From the NCBI GenBank assembly GCA_020633055.1, contig JACKEJ010000010.1:372001-436000 (forward strand): a DNA stretch of 64,000 nt, read 5' to 3'. The stretch comes from Sandaracinaceae bacterium (GTDB lineage Bacteria; Myxococcota_A; Polyangia; Polyangiales; Houyiibacteriaceae). This document shows positions 30,242-40,071 of this stretch, in pieces. The notes beneath the pieces are model-generated. The model saw nothing but the letters and a program-made list of their open reading frames with translations. It searched no databases and was not told where the DNA came from. The translations under genes were made by a program, and so were the position numbers. The first letter of the stretch is position 1, and each line of letters opens with the position of its first letter.

Positions 30242-31165
30242 CTACGCGCTCTCGGACCCCAACTGCTCCACCAGCGCCGACACCAGCTCGACGTGGGCCA
30301 GCACACGGTCCTCCTCGGCACCGCGCCACGAGCTCTCGAGCGTGAGCTCGGGTAGGCCCAGCGCGTCGGCGTACATGCCGGTGTGCATCATGCCGAGCGT
30401 CGCGGCCCAGAGCTTGGTCGCCAGGTGGTTCGCACGCGACGTGGGCGCATACCCCGGTGCGGGCAGCCGACGCCCGAAGTAGTCACTGCTCGCCAGCAGA
30501 ACGCCGCGCGTGTCCAGCGTGGCGATGGCGCGCTCGGCCAGCGCAGCCGGGGTGTGGCGGTTGGCGAAGACGAACGAGGCGTCCTGTGGGCCCTCGTGCA
30601 GCGACAGGATCAGCTGCGGGCGGAAGTCGGCGATGACATCGCGAACGAGCCGCGCCTCCACCGTCTCGAAGCGCTTGAAGTCGCGGTTGATGTCGAAGCC
30701 TTGTCCGTTGAAGCGCGACCCATAGACCGCCCCGACGGGGTTGACGGGCGTGACGACCCCCACGGACACTGCAGGGGCTTTCCCACCAGCGAGCTGCGTC
30801 AAGCGCGCCAGGATGCGGGGCACGGCGACGATCCCGGCGTGCTCGTTGCCGTGTACGCCCGAGAGCACCAACAGCCTCGGCGCCCGCTCCGACGCGCGGT
30901 TCTGCACCCACGTGACGGGGAAGGAGCGCCCCTCGTAGGAGACGTGTCCCAACGTGCGAAGATCGAAGTGCGCGGCGTGCTCCTCCAACGCGCGCACGTG
31001 CGCGTCCGCATCGAACCCGAGGAGCTCCACCCCCATGTCCGCCTCGGCGGGCGCCGGGTAGTCGTGGGGCCGCCGGACCAGGTGGTACTTGGCGAAGATG
31101 GAGAGGTCGCGTCGCAGCGTCTTCAGCGTGCGCGGGGGTGGAGGGGCGTACGCAGCGACTGGCAC
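30242..31165 (-). CDS. M14-family zinc amidohydrolase (succinylglutamate desuccinylase/aspartoacylase type)
   Basis: 307 residues from GTG 31165. Zinc-binding motif GVHGNEHAG (His and Glu ligands), substrate-binding NRDF in GFDINRDFKRF, and the later His ligand in LILSLHEGP follow the order of the AstE/AspA branch. The C-terminal Glu (LPELTLES) would be the general base. It cleaves an amide bond of a small acylated amino acid or peptide; the substrate is not predictable. It lies 7 bases after the alpha/beta hydrolase gene and is probably co-transcribed with it. Confidence 0.88.
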   Translation of the reverse strand: MPVAAYAPPPPRTLKTLRRDLSIFAKYHLVRRPHDYPAPAEADMGVELLGFDADAHVRALEEHAAHFDLRTLGHVSYEGRSFPVTWVQNRASERAPRLLVLSGVHGNEHAGIVAVPRILARLTQLAGGKAPAVSVGVVTPVNPVGAVYGSRFNGQGFDINRDFKRFETVEARLVRDVIADFRPQLILSLHEGPQDASFVFANRHTPAALAERAIATLDTRGVLLASSDYFGRRLPAPGYAPTSRANHLATKLWAATLGMMHTGMYADALGLPELTLESSWRGAEEDRVLAHVELVSALVEQLGSESA

Positions 31166-31172
31166 GGCGCGC

Positions 31173-32021
31173 TCAGCCCGCGGCCCGGGCCACGCTCTGT
31201 GGCTGACCCCAGACCGTGTCGAGGAAGCGCGACAGCTCTCCGTCGAGGCGCTTGGGCATGACGCGCCACTCCGCCGCGGAGCGCGCGGTGACCAGGCGAC
31301 CGCGCACCAGCTCCTCGGACAGCTTGCCCGCGTCCGCGAACGGATGGATGGGGTCGGCCGCGTGACCGATGATGAGCGCCGGGTGCCGCAGCGTGCGCCG
31401 CAGCTCACGCGGGGGTGCGATACGCCCGAAGGTGAGTCCGTCGAGCACGGCCAGGGAGGCGCGCGTGTCGCGGCGCAGCGTGTCGAGCCCCATGTCCACG
31501 ATCCAGTGCGTGCGCGGGACGAGACGGGCCAGGCTGGCCATCAGACCCATGCCCAGCGGGTTGACGCGCAGGGCCAGCGCCAGAGGGACGAACACGGCGC
31601 CCGCCGCGGCGATGCCGCTCTCGAGCACCGGCATCTCGATCATCAGGCCGCGCACCCGCTCGGGCGCATGGACCGCGGCCTCGAGGGCCACGTTGGCGCC
31701 GAGCGAGGTGCCCCCGACGACGGCCTGCGCCACACCCAGGTGGTCGAGCAGCGCGATGACGTCGGCGCCGAACTGCGGCATGGAGTACGCGCCCATGTCG
31801 TGCGGCTGCTCCGACGCGCCGTGGCCCAGCATGTCGCACAGGATGACGCGGTTACCCGCCGCAGCGAGCGTGGGCGCCAGCATGGTGAACATGCGCACGT
31901 CCATCAGCAGACCGTGGACCAGGACGATGACGCGCGGCCCGGAGCCGAGCTCGCGATAGGCGATGCGCCGGCCGGCGTGGTCGAAGGTGCGGGGTTCCGG
32001 GAGGGGGGAGCGCTTGGCCAT
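31173..32021 (-). CDS. Alpha/beta hydrolase
   Basis: 282 residues. The oxyanion region is VLVHGLLMDVRMF, the nucleophile elbow GGTSLGANVALEAA (Ser in G-x-S-x-G), and the C-terminal Asp in GHAADPIHPFADAG (acid). The catalytic His is expected near SAAEWRVMPKRLDGEL but the usual GH motif is not obvious, so activity is less certain than the fold. It lies 8 bases after the S1-domain gene, so it is part of the same leftward transcript. Confidence 0.87.
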   Translation of the reverse strand: MAKRSPLPEPRTFDHAGRRIAYRELGSGPRVIVLVHGLLMDVRMFTMLAPTLAAAGNRVILCDMLGHGASEQPHDMGAYSMPQFGADVIALLDHLGVAQAVVGGTSLGANVALEAAVHAPERVRGLMIEMPVLESGIAAAGAVFVPLALALRVNPLGMGLMASLARLVPRTHWIVDMGLDTLRRDTRASLAVLDGLTFGRIAPPRELRRTLRHPALIIGHAADPIHPFADAGKLSEELVRGRLVTARSAAEWRVMPKRLDGELSRFLDTVWGQPQSVARAAG

Positions 32022-32029
32022 GCCTTAGG

Positions 32030-33547
32030 CTACTTCAAATCGTAGCTGCGGACGACTCGCCGGCGCTTGGGCTCGTCACCGTCCGATGCCGAGCCATCGG
32101 CGTCCTCCGAGGCGGCCGCCGAGCCGGCGGCGCCCCCCTCGGTGGGCAGCGCCGCGTCGAGCGCCGCAGCCAGCGGGCTCGCAGCGGCACGGGCCTCGCG
32201 CTCCTGGGCCTGCCGCGCCTGCTCCGTGCGCGCAGCCTGCGCCGCGAGAGCTTCCTCTCGGGCGCGCTGCTGCTCGAGCTCGCGCTCACGCGCCTCGCGG
32301 GCCTTCTGCTCCTGTTGGGCGATGCGCGCCAGCGCCTCCTTCGAGGGCGCCGCCGGTAGGTCGAGGCTGAGCTTGCCCAGCGCCGCGGCCAGCGCCCCAC
32401 CGCCGCGAGTGCTCTCCCCCGCCTGGGCGGTCTTGTAGTCGCGGAAGTCGTTGCGGGCCTGCACCTCGGACACCTTCTTCGCGCTGAAGCGCAGCCGCCC
32501 GCGCGCGGCGTCCAGCAGCACCACCTGCAGCACCTCCCCGATGGGGAACGCGCGCCGCAGGTCGCGACCCTCCTGCACCTCCAGCTCGCGCGCCGGCACC
32601 AAGCCCTCGCCCTGCTTGGTCTCCACCACGACGCCGTGCGGCAGGTGCTTCACGACGGTGCCCTCGAGCACCGCGTCCTTGCTGGGGGGCGGGATGGCCG
32701 GGGCAGCCTCGGCCGCGGGAGCCGCCGCCAGCAGCGCCTTCATCGACAAGCCGATGCGCGCGCCGTGCTTCGAGCCCTCCTCGGGCAGCTCGATGGAGAG
32801 GACCTTCACCTCGACGCGCTCGCCGAGCGACAGCACGTCGTCCACGCGCTCGACGCGCCCACGCGTGATCTCGCTGATGTGCACGAGGCCCTCCACGCCA
32901 CCCAGGTCGACGAACGCACCGAACTTCTGGATCGAGCTGACCGTGCCGCTGAGGATGGCCCCCTCCTTGATCTCGGTCAGGCGGGCGCGGCTGGCCTCGG
33001 CCTTCTCCTGCTCCAGCACCTTGCGGCGCGAGACGATCACCGAGCGCCCCTCCTCTTTGATCTCCAGCACGGCGAAGCGCGCGGTCTGGCCGACCAGCGG
33101 CTCGAGCTCTGCCACGTAGGACGTGCTCACCTGCGACGCCGGGCAGAACGCGCGCGTGCTGCCGACCGTCACCTCGAGCCCCCCCTTCTGCGCCTTGCTG
33201 AAGCGCCCCTCCACGGGCGTCCCGGTCTCGAGCGCCAGCTGCAGCTCGCGCACGTCGATGCCGCCGCCCGAGCCCATCGTGACGACCAAGAGCGGTCCGT
33301 CGTTGTGGTGTGGGTCCACCACCGTCGCCTCCAGCTCGTCGCCCACCTGCACGGTGAGTGAACCGTCCGGGCGCTGCAGCTCGAGGCGGGCGACGCGCGC
33401 GTCGGCTCGGCTGCCGAGGTCCACGAAGACGCTGTCGGCGCCGATGTGCACGACGCGCCCGCGCACGCGCTCCCCCTTGGTGAGGCGTCGCACGGACGTG
33501 GGGGCGGACTGCTCCATGAAGGACCGGAAGTCGTCGTTGCTGGACAT
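32030..33547 (-). CDS. S1-domain RNA-binding protein (ribosomal protein S1-like)
   Basis: 505 residues from ATG 33547. Four S1/OB-type repeats are visible: about 23-95 (GERVRGRVVHIGADSVFVDLGSR), 105-180 (TPVEGRFSKAQKGGLEVTVG), 200-275 (GAILSGTVSSIQKFGAFVDLG, the best match, with VEGLVHISEI) and 300-365 (LEGTVVKHLPHGVVVETKQG). A charged Ala/Glu/Arg coiled coil and an acidic/basic tail (about 385-505) follow. It is shorter than a true RpsA and carries this extra tail, so a paralogue acting on mRNA or a degradosome-like assembly is more likely than the ribosomal protein. Confidence 0.9.
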   Translation of the reverse strand: MSSNDDFRSFMEQSAPTSVRRLTKGERVRGRVVHIGADSVFVDLGSRADARVARLELQRPDGSLTVQVGDELEATVVDPHHNDGPLLVVTMGSGGGIDVRELQLALETGTPVEGRFSKAQKGGLEVTVGSTRAFCPASQVSTSYVAELEPLVGQTARFAVLEIKEEGRSVIVSRRKVLEQEKAEASRARLTEIKEGAILSGTVSSIQKFGAFVDLGGVEGLVHISEITRGRVERVDDVLSLGERVEVKVLSIELPEEGSKHGARIGLSMKALLAAAPAAEAAPAIPPPSKDAVLEGTVVKHLPHGVVVETKQGEGLVPARELEVQEGRDLRRAFPIGEVLQVVLLDAARGRLRFSAKKVSEVQARNDFRDYKTAQAGESTRGGGALAAALGKLSLDLPAAPSKEALARIAQQEQKAREARERELEQQRAREEALAAQAARTEQARQAQEREARAAASPLAAALDAALPTEGGAAGSAAASEDADGSASDGDEPKRRRVVRSYDLK

Positions 33548-33672
33548 GGTGCCGAGGGTTGCCGCCAAACGGGGTGGGTTTCAAGGCGCCGGGGGGTGCC
33601 GAGCCGCACGCAGCTGTAGTAGCGTGCCGTCCCCGCCCGTCAGCCGAGCGCTGCGCGAGCCTCGGAGACCGC

Positions 33673-36600
33673 ATGACGAAGAGAGTGGAGGATCCCCCCC
33701 GCCGCCCCCTGGGCCCCCTCGACCCCGAGCGGGTCCGCTGCCGCCTCGAAGGCGACCTGCTCGCGCAGCTGGCGCGCACGTCCGACCTGGGGGCGCTCGC
33801 GGGCCGCGCCAAGGGCTTCGATGGCGCGCGGGTGCGTCGGGACCTGCTGGCGCGCTCCCTGCGGCTGTCGGCGGCGATGGCGCCCGCGGCCCACCGCATG
33901 CTGGAAGAGAGCGCGCGGGTGCTGGGGCTGGCCGAGGGCACGCAGCTCGAGCTGTATCAGTCGGCAGGACCCGAGAACGCCGCCATGCACTTGGTCGAAG
34001 CGCCCGTGCTCGTCGAGGTGCAGGGGCGGCTGCTCACGCAGCTGGACGAGGTCGGGCTGCTCTCGGTCTTCGGCCACGAGCTGGGGCACTACCTGGCGCA
34101 CGGACCCGCGGGGACGCGTGGGGAGCAGCACTTGGCAGCGCGCGCGTTGGCCCGCAGCGGGGACGAGCAGGTCGCCTTCCTCGCGCAGCAGCTCGGCGTG
34201 GCGGCCGAGATCACGGCGGACCGCTTCGGCCTGCTGGCCTGCCAGGATCTCCCAGGCATGTTGCGCACGCAGATGTCGGTCACCACGGGGCTGCCCGTGA
34301 GCGCGCTCACCTGGGACACGGACGCCTACCTCGCGCAGTGCCGAGAGCTGATGGAGGCCTGCCTCGAAGGGGCGGACCAAGCGCGCAGCGGGACCCACCC
34401 CGAGCACCACCTGCGAGCCTACGCCGTGTGGCTCTTCAGCGAGAGCGACGTGTACCACGCGCTCACCGGCAAGGGTTCGGGACAGCGCCCCATCGCGGAC
34501 GTCGAGGACACGCTCGCGACCATCCTCGGGCGACCCGAGCTGGACGTGGCGTACGACCCGCTCGAGGCGCCGCCCCTTGAGGTCTTCGAGTTCGCGCTGG
34601 CCGCGGCCGTCATCGTGGCCTGGGCCGACGAGGAGCTGGCGCCCGAGGAGTCGGAGCTGGTGGAGCGCATCTTCGCGCCGCTGGTGCCCGACTGGCAGAC
34701 CTACCTGGACCTCGAGAGCGCGCGCGCGCGGCTGGCCCGTACGGCGCCCATCGTGCGCAGCGGCGGGGCCGACCTGGCCCGACGCGTGTTTCTGCTGCTG
34801 GTGCACATGCTGGGCGCGGACGGCACCATCGACGAGCGCGAGGTCGGCGCTGTGCTCGGCGTCGGCGTGGTGCTCGGACAGCAGGCGCTCTTCGAGCGTT
34901 GGATGGTGGCTGCGCTCGCGGCCCTGAAGGTGCACATCGTCATCTCGGACGTGGCGCCGCAGGTCATCCCGCTGCCGGCACGCCACGCCGACGTCCTCGA
35001 CGCGCTGGATGCGTTCCTCGACGGCGTCTGCCGACGCGGAAGCGGGAGCATCGTATTCCGCCGACTGCTGCACTTGGTGGGGCAGTCGGAGCTGCACGAG
35101 GGAGCCGTGACCGCCATCGAGGGCGCGTTCGACGCGCGCCAGGTGCGCGTCGTTCCACCGCTGCGACACGCCCAGCTGGACGACGTGCTGCACCTGGAGG
35201 CGCCCCTCACGACCCACGACGACGACGACGACGACCAGGGTTCGGCGGCGCCAGACCCGTCGCGACAGCAGCTGGTGCGCGGCCTCTCGCGCCTGCGGGA
35301 CCAGCTGATCTCGGGGGACGGGCGCAGTCCCTCCGTGCGGCTGCGAACGGTGCGCAACGAGCGCGGCTTCGACGTGGCGCGCCTCGACCGCATCTCCCTC
35401 GGGATGGGGGAGCGCGCGCTGACGCACGTGCGCGCGGGTCGCGTGGCGCGGCTGGTGGACGCCAGCGAAGCGGGCACGCACCGCGCGGCGGAGGAGTGTG
35501 GGGAGGCGCTCGACAAGCTCGACCGCGCACACCGCGATCGCGTCGAGGAGACGGGCTCGCACGACCTATACGTGGGGTATCCGTTCCTGACGGGTGCGGT
35601 GGCGCAGAAGACCGCGCTGGTGGCGTACCCGGTGCGCGGGCCCCTGCTGCTCTTCCCGGTGGACCTCGTGCGCGACAGCCGCGGCGCGCGCAGCTTCAAG
35701 CTGGCACCTCGCAAGGACGAAGACCCCATCGTCAACCAGTCGCTGCTGCGCCTGATGTTCAACAAGCTGCGCTTTGGCTTCCCCGATAGCCTGGCCGAGG
35801 AGCTGGACACGCTCGCCAGTGACCGCGAGGTGGGCCTGGGGGCCGTGCTCGCGCGCCTCGCCGAGCTGGGCGTCGACGTGCAGGTGCCGGGCGGCGCGCT
35901 GCGGTCGTTCGAGGAGCGGGCGGACATCGACCAGGGCGGACCACGCCTCGAGGTCGAAGAGGTGGCCGTGCTGGGACTCTTCCCGCAGTCCAGCTCGGAT
36001 CTCCTGCAGGACTACGACGCCCTCATCCAGGAGCTGAGCGAGGGCAACACGCCGGTCCCGAACCTCTTGGCCTCGGCCACGGTGCTGTTGCCAGCAGCCC
36101 TGCGAGGACAACGCCTGCCTCCGCCCGCGCAGTCCGCGGCGCACCCCCTGATGGACGCCGACCCGGCCCAGCGCGAGGTGCTGAGCGAGTGCCTGAAGCA
36201 CGAGGCGATGGTCATCGACGGTCCACCCGGGACCGGCAAGAGCCAGGTCATCGCGAACCTCGTGTTGGATGCCCTGCGCCGTGGGGAGCGCGTAGCGGTC
36301 GTGTGCGAGAAGCGGGCGGCCCTCGACGTCGTGTTTCAGCGCATCGAACGGCTCGGGCTGCGGCACGCGCTGGCGCTCGTGCACGACGTCCACGAGGACC
36401 GGAAGGCGCTCTACGCCCAGATCGCAGAGCGCCTGGACGGATTCACGCCGTTGACCTTCGACGTGGCCGCCGCCGAAGCGCTCCACCAGCAGCACGCGGC
36501 GACCGCAGGCGAGCTGGACGCGCGACGCGCGGCGCTGGCGTGGCGCGCCCCCGGCGCCACCCTCGGCGTGGGAGAGCTGCTGACCCTGCGGGCCGCGACT

Positions 36601-39600
36601 GCACCCGAGCCCGACGGCCCCCAGACGACGAGCGCACCGGACGCCCCCGCGGGACCGCTCCCGGAGTGGCTCGCGGGGCTCGACCTGACGACGCTCTCGG
36701 ACGTGCTCGGGCAGGTGGTCGCGCTGCACGCCGAGCAAGAGTTCTGGGCGCCGGGCAGCCCGTGGCGCGCCGCGCCGGGCGAGCCCCCGCGCGCGACCCT
36801 CGCGAGCGCGGGGGACGCGGAGCTGCGCGCGCTCGTCACCCGCACGGAGGCTGCCATCGAGGCCGCCCGGCACTTCGCAGCGGCTCCCGCGGCCCTCGCG
36901 CCCGACGCACTGGACGCCGTGACGGACGTCCTCGCGGGCGAGCGTGACGTACGCGCTCTGCGATCGGAGGTACCCGACGGAGACGCGCTCTACGTGGCGG
37001 TCCGCGCGGCCGACGCGCTGGACGCCGCCGTCGACGACTTCGAGGACGCAGACGCCCAGCTCGCGCGCGAGCGCGCGGCGGTGGACGCGTGGGACGAGCC
37101 CGTGCTGCTGGAGCCCAGCGCAGAGCTAGTGGCCGCGCTCGCCGTGCTGCAAGGCTACGCGGGTCGCTTCGTGCGCTTCTTCGTGTGGGCGTGGTGGAGC
37201 GCCCGCTCGCGCGTCACTCGGAGCATGAGTCAGGTGTGGCCCGAGCGAGCGGGGCATCCGCTGGATGGGGCCTTCCTGGGTCAGCTGATGAGCCGCGTTC
37301 GTGCCGCGGGCGTGTGGCGGGCCGCGACGCACGCGATGGCGCACCTGCCGGGCGCCCCCCGTCTGCGGAACCGCCGCGACCTCGTCGCCTACCTGCCCGC
37401 CGCCGCGCGCATGATGGCGCACCAACGCATGCTGCGGAGGGCCGCGCCCCAGCTGGCCATGGCCCGGCTGCCCACGTCGCTGGGCGCCACCAGCCTCCCC
37501 GCCTGGGACGCCGAGGTGGCCGCGCGCGATGACGCGCACACCCGCCTCACCCAGCTGCGTGAAGCGGTGGTGGCGCTACGCCCCTACGCGCCGGGACTGA
37601 GCGCCGCCCCGAGCGCCGTCGAGCTCGAGGCCCTGCGCGACCGACTCGCGCGCGACGGGGCGCGCGTGGCGCGCTGCGACGGTCAGCTCGCGCGGGCCGA
37701 GCAGCAGCTCCCCGCGCTGCGCGCCGTGCTCGACGTCCTCGTCACCGCGCACCCAGACGCGGGTCCCGAGCGTTGGCGGCAAGCGCTGCTGCACGGCTGG
37801 GCGACGGCGCAGCTGACGCGGGCACATCGGCACCACCCCGCCCTCACGGACTACGGGACCCCCGAGAGCGACGAACGCAAGCAGGCCGCCATCGCGCGCC
37901 TCGCCACGCTCGACACGCAGCTCTCCGAGATCGAGACCGAGCGCGTGCTCGCCACGCTGGACCGGGCACCGCTGCTGAACGTCGCAGCGCCAGAAAAGCA
38001 CAAGCGTCGCAGCGCGGCGCAGGCGGTGTGGGAGAGCCTCCTCAAGGAGACCCGCAAGAAGCGCAACCTCCTCGCGCTGCGCACCTTCGTGCGGCAGTTC
38101 GCGGACGAGGGCCTGCTCGACGTCGTGCCCGTGTGGCTGCTCTCCCCGGAGACCATGGCCATCTTGTTTCCACGCGAGCCCCTCTTCGACCTGGTGGTGT
38201 TCGACGAGGCGTCCCAGTGCACGGTCGAGTCGGGGCTGCCGGTCCTGCTGCGTGCAAAGCGCGTGGTGGTCGCGGGCGACGAGCAGCAGATGCCGCCCAC
38301 CTCGTTCTTCCGCATGGGCGGGGGCGATGAAGAAGACGCTTCACGCAGCGATGCATCCAACGAGGCGGACCGCGCCGAGCGCGAGGTGCGCGACATGCTG
38401 ACGTCCGAGTCGCTGCTGACCCTCAGCCGCAGCCGCGTCCAGCACACCGCGCTCTCGTGGCACTACCGCTGCCAGGACGAGTCGCTGATCGCCTTCTCGA
38501 ACCACGCCATGTACGGAGGCGAGCTGCTGACGATTCCGTCCACGCACGCGACCGACGCGACCCCAGGCCTGCGCTTCGTGCACCTCGAAGACGGTGAGTA
38601 CGACGGGGGCCAGAACGTCAAGGAGGCCGAGCGGGTCGTGACGCTGCTCGCCGAGCTGCTCGCGGAGGCCGCGCCGCCGACGCTCGGCGTGGTGACGTTC
38701 AACCTCAAGCAGCGCGCCGCGGTGCTGCAGGCCATCGAGCAGCGCGTCGCGAGCGACCGAGCGTTCGGCGAAGCATGGACGGCGGCCGAGGCCAACGAGC
38801 GCCTGGACGAGCGCCCGTTCGTGAAGAACCTGGAGGCAGTCCAGGGTGACGAGCGCGACGTGATCGTGTTCTCGCTCGCGCACGCGCCCGTGTCGCGCAA
38901 GAGACGCAGCGGGAGCACCGACCGCTACGTGCCCGCCCGCTTTGGTCCGCTGGGGCAGCGGGGAGGTGAACGGCGCTTGAACGTCGCCATCTCGCGCGCG
39001 AAGCAACGCTGCTACATCGTCTCCTCGTTCCTCCCAGACCTACTGAGCGTGGCAGGCTCCAGTCACCTCGGGCCACAGCTCTTCAAGCGCTACCTCGAAT
39101 ACGCCGACGCCGTCAGCCGCGGCGACGCAGCACGGGCAGAAGGGGTGCTGTCCCTGGTGCGGGAGACCCGCAGGAGCGGGAGCAGCAAGGTGCGCCCGCT
39201 CCCGGTCGCAGGCTACGTGCCCATCGCGACGCAGCTCGCGTTGGCGCTCGAGCGACGCGGCGTGCCGTACGAGCTCAACGTGGGGACCTCCGACTTCCGC
39301 GTGCCGCTCGCGGTCCTGAACCCATCCGACCCGTCGCGCTTCGCGCTCGCGGTGCTGCTCGACGAGTCCGGCGAGGGCTCGAGTTCGTTCGATCGGTTCG
39401 TCCACCGCCCGCGCGTGCTCGAGACGCGTGGCTGGCGTGTGCTCGAGGTGGACGCGGCCACGTGGGCGCACCGGCCCGAGGCCGTGGTGCAGCAGATCCT
39501 CGAGCGTGTGCCGGGAGCCGAGGGCGCGCTCCACACCCCCGCGTTCCGTTCGCGCCGAACCAGGAACCACGACGGCATCGAGCCCGCGACCAGCCCCCAG

Positions 39601-39900
39601 CCCGCCGCGCGTGCGCGTGCGCGTGACCCCCAGCGTGCGTCGGCCGATGAGCCTGCGCCGTCCCCGTCGCCGCGGGCCGATCTCCCTGCTTGGGCGGGGG
39701 GGATCCCAGACGCGACCTACCAGAACGCCGCCGTCCGCCTGCATGCCGCAGAAGAGCTCCCGCTCGCCGAGCTCACCCGCCTGGTCGGCGGCGCGCGAAG
39801 ACTGCGCATCTTCGAGGCGGAGCTCGCGAGCTGGGGCGTGCCGTTTCGCATCGAACGCGTCGCGCGCGGTCGCTCCGAGTTCGTCTGCGTGGTTGCCTGA
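33673..39900 (+). CDS. Giant M48-type peptidase - TerB - SF1 helicase - Vsr-like nuclease fusion protein
   Basis: 2075 residues from ATG 33673; no signal peptide. Domains in order: M48-type zinc peptidase (about 70-200) with HELGH (135-139) and a third ligand in EITADR (Glu179); a TerB-like domain (about 302-415) with two A/G-D-x-x-x-x-x-E helices; an acidic DDDDDD linker near 515-521; and an SF1 helicase with Walker A GPPGTGKS (from 850), a long coiled insert, Walker B VVFDEASQ (1508-1515), and NVAISRAKQR (about 1770) as the closing motif. Then comes a Vsr/MTES_1575-like fold (about 1848-1945), in which the usual Asp of 'RIDLAV' is Pro1878. A small C-terminal domain ends it. DUF4011-type helicase-nuclease fusions are linked to DNA defence; the peptidase and TerB parts are unusual. 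Function is inference. Confidence 0.93.
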   Translation: MTKRVEDPPRRPLGPLDPERVRCRLEGDLLAQLARTSDLGALAGRAKGFDGARVRRDLLARSLRLSAAMAPAAHRMLEESARVLGLAEGTQLELYQSAGPENAAMHLVEAPVLVEVQGRLLTQLDEVGLLSVFGHELGHYLAHGPAGTRGEQHLAARALARSGDEQVAFLAQQLGVAAEITADRFGLLACQDLPGMLRTQMSVTTGLPVSALTWDTDAYLAQCRELMEACLEGADQARSGTHPEHHLRAYAVWLFSESDVYHALTGKGSGQRPIADVEDTLATILGRPELDVAYDPLEAPPLEVFEFALAAAVIVAWADEELAPEESELVERIFAPLVPDWQTYLDLESARARLARTAPIVRSGGADLARRVFLLLVHMLGADGTIDEREVGAVLGVGVVLGQQALFERWMVAALAALKVHIVISDVAPQVIPLPARHADVLDALDAFLDGVCRRGSGSIVFRRLLHLVGQSELHEGAVTAIEGAFDARQVRVVPPLRHAQLDDVLHLEAPLTTHDDDDDDQGSAAPDPSRQQLVRGLSRLRDQLISGDGRSPSVRLRTVRNERGFDVARLDRISLGMGERALTHVRAGRVARLVDASEAGTHRAAEECGEALDKLDRAHRDRVEETGSHDLYVGYPFLTGAVAQKTALVAYPVRGPLLLFPVDLVRDSRGARSFKLAPRKDEDPIVNQSLLRLMFNKLRFGFPDSLAEELDTLASDREVGLGAVLARLAELGVDVQVPGGALRSFEERADIDQGGPRLEVEEVAVLGLFPQSSSDLLQDYDALIQELSEGNTPVPNLLASATVLLPAALRGQRLPPPAQSAAHPLMDADPAQREVLSECLKHEAMVIDGPPGTGKSQVIANLVLDALRRGERVAVVCEKRAALDVVFQRIERLGLRHALALVHDVHEDRKALYAQIAERLDGFTPLTFDVAAAEALHQQHAATAGELDARRAALAWRAPGATLGVGELLTLRAATAPEPDGPQTTSAPDAPAGPLPEWLAGLDLTTLSDVLGQVVALHAEQEFWAPGSPWRAAPGEPPRATLASAGDAELRALVTRTEAAIEAARHFAAAPAALAPDALDAVTDVLAGERDVRALRSEVPDGDALYVAVRAADALDAAVDDFEDADAQLARERAAVDAWDEPVLLEPSAELVAALAVLQGYAGRFVRFFVWAWWSARSRVTRSMSQVWPERAGHPLDGAFLGQLMSRVRAAGVWRAATHAMAHLPGAPRLRNRRDLVAYLPAAARMMAHQRMLRRAAPQLAMARLPTSLGATSLPAWDAEVAARDDAHTRLTQLREAVVALRPYAPGLSAAPSAVELEALRDRLARDGARVARCDGQLARAEQQLPALRAVLDVLVTAHPDAGPERWRQALLHGWATAQLTRAHRHHPALTDYGTPESDERKQAAIARLATLDTQLSEIETERVLATLDRAPLLNVAAPEKHKRRSAAQAVWESLLKETRKKRNLLALRTFVRQFADEGLLDVVPVWLLSPETMAILFPREPLFDLVVFDEASQCTVESGLPVLLRAKRVVVAGDEQQMPPTSFFRMGGGDEEDASRSDASNEADRAEREVRDMLTSESLLTLSRSRVQHTALSWHYRCQDESLIAFSNHAMYGGELLTIPSTHATDATPGLRFVHLEDGEYDGGQNVKEAERVVTLLAELLAEAAPPTLGVVTFNLKQRAAVLQAIEQRVASDRAFGEAWTAAEANERLDERPFVKNLEAVQGDERDVIVFSLAHAPVSRKRRSGSTDRYVPARFGPLGQRGGERRLNVAISRAKQRCYIVSSFLPDLLSVAGSSHLGPQLFKRYLEYADAVSRGDAARAEGVLSLVRETRRSGSSKVRPLPVAGYVPIATQLALALERRGVPYELNVGTSDFRVPLAVLNPSDPSRFALAVLLDESGEGSSSFDRFVHRPRVLETRGWRVLEVDAATWAHRPEAVVQQILERVPGAEGALHTPAFRSRRTRNHDGIEPATSPQPAARARARDPQRASADEPAPSPSPRADLPAWAGGIPDATYQNAAVRLHAAEELPLAELTRLVGGARRLRIFEAELASWGVPFRIERVARGRSEFVCVVA

Positions 39901-40071
39901 TCATTCGGAAGCGGCGCCGAGGCACGCGCGAATCGGTGACGCCCGTCCGCCAGCCGCGCCGCCCGTGGATTCGCGACCACACGGTCAGCTCGGCGGCCCA
40001 TTCGCGCGTTTCGGGTGGGCGCCGCGCCAGAGTTGTGTACTCTCGTCCGCACTCCTCCCCCAAGGGCCCTC

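Noticed and set aside
33640..35562. 640-codon antisense frame over the helicase fusion gene
   Set aside because: The sense frame carries HELGH and TerB-like motifs; the antisense frame is low-complexity His/Arg/Gln/Leu.
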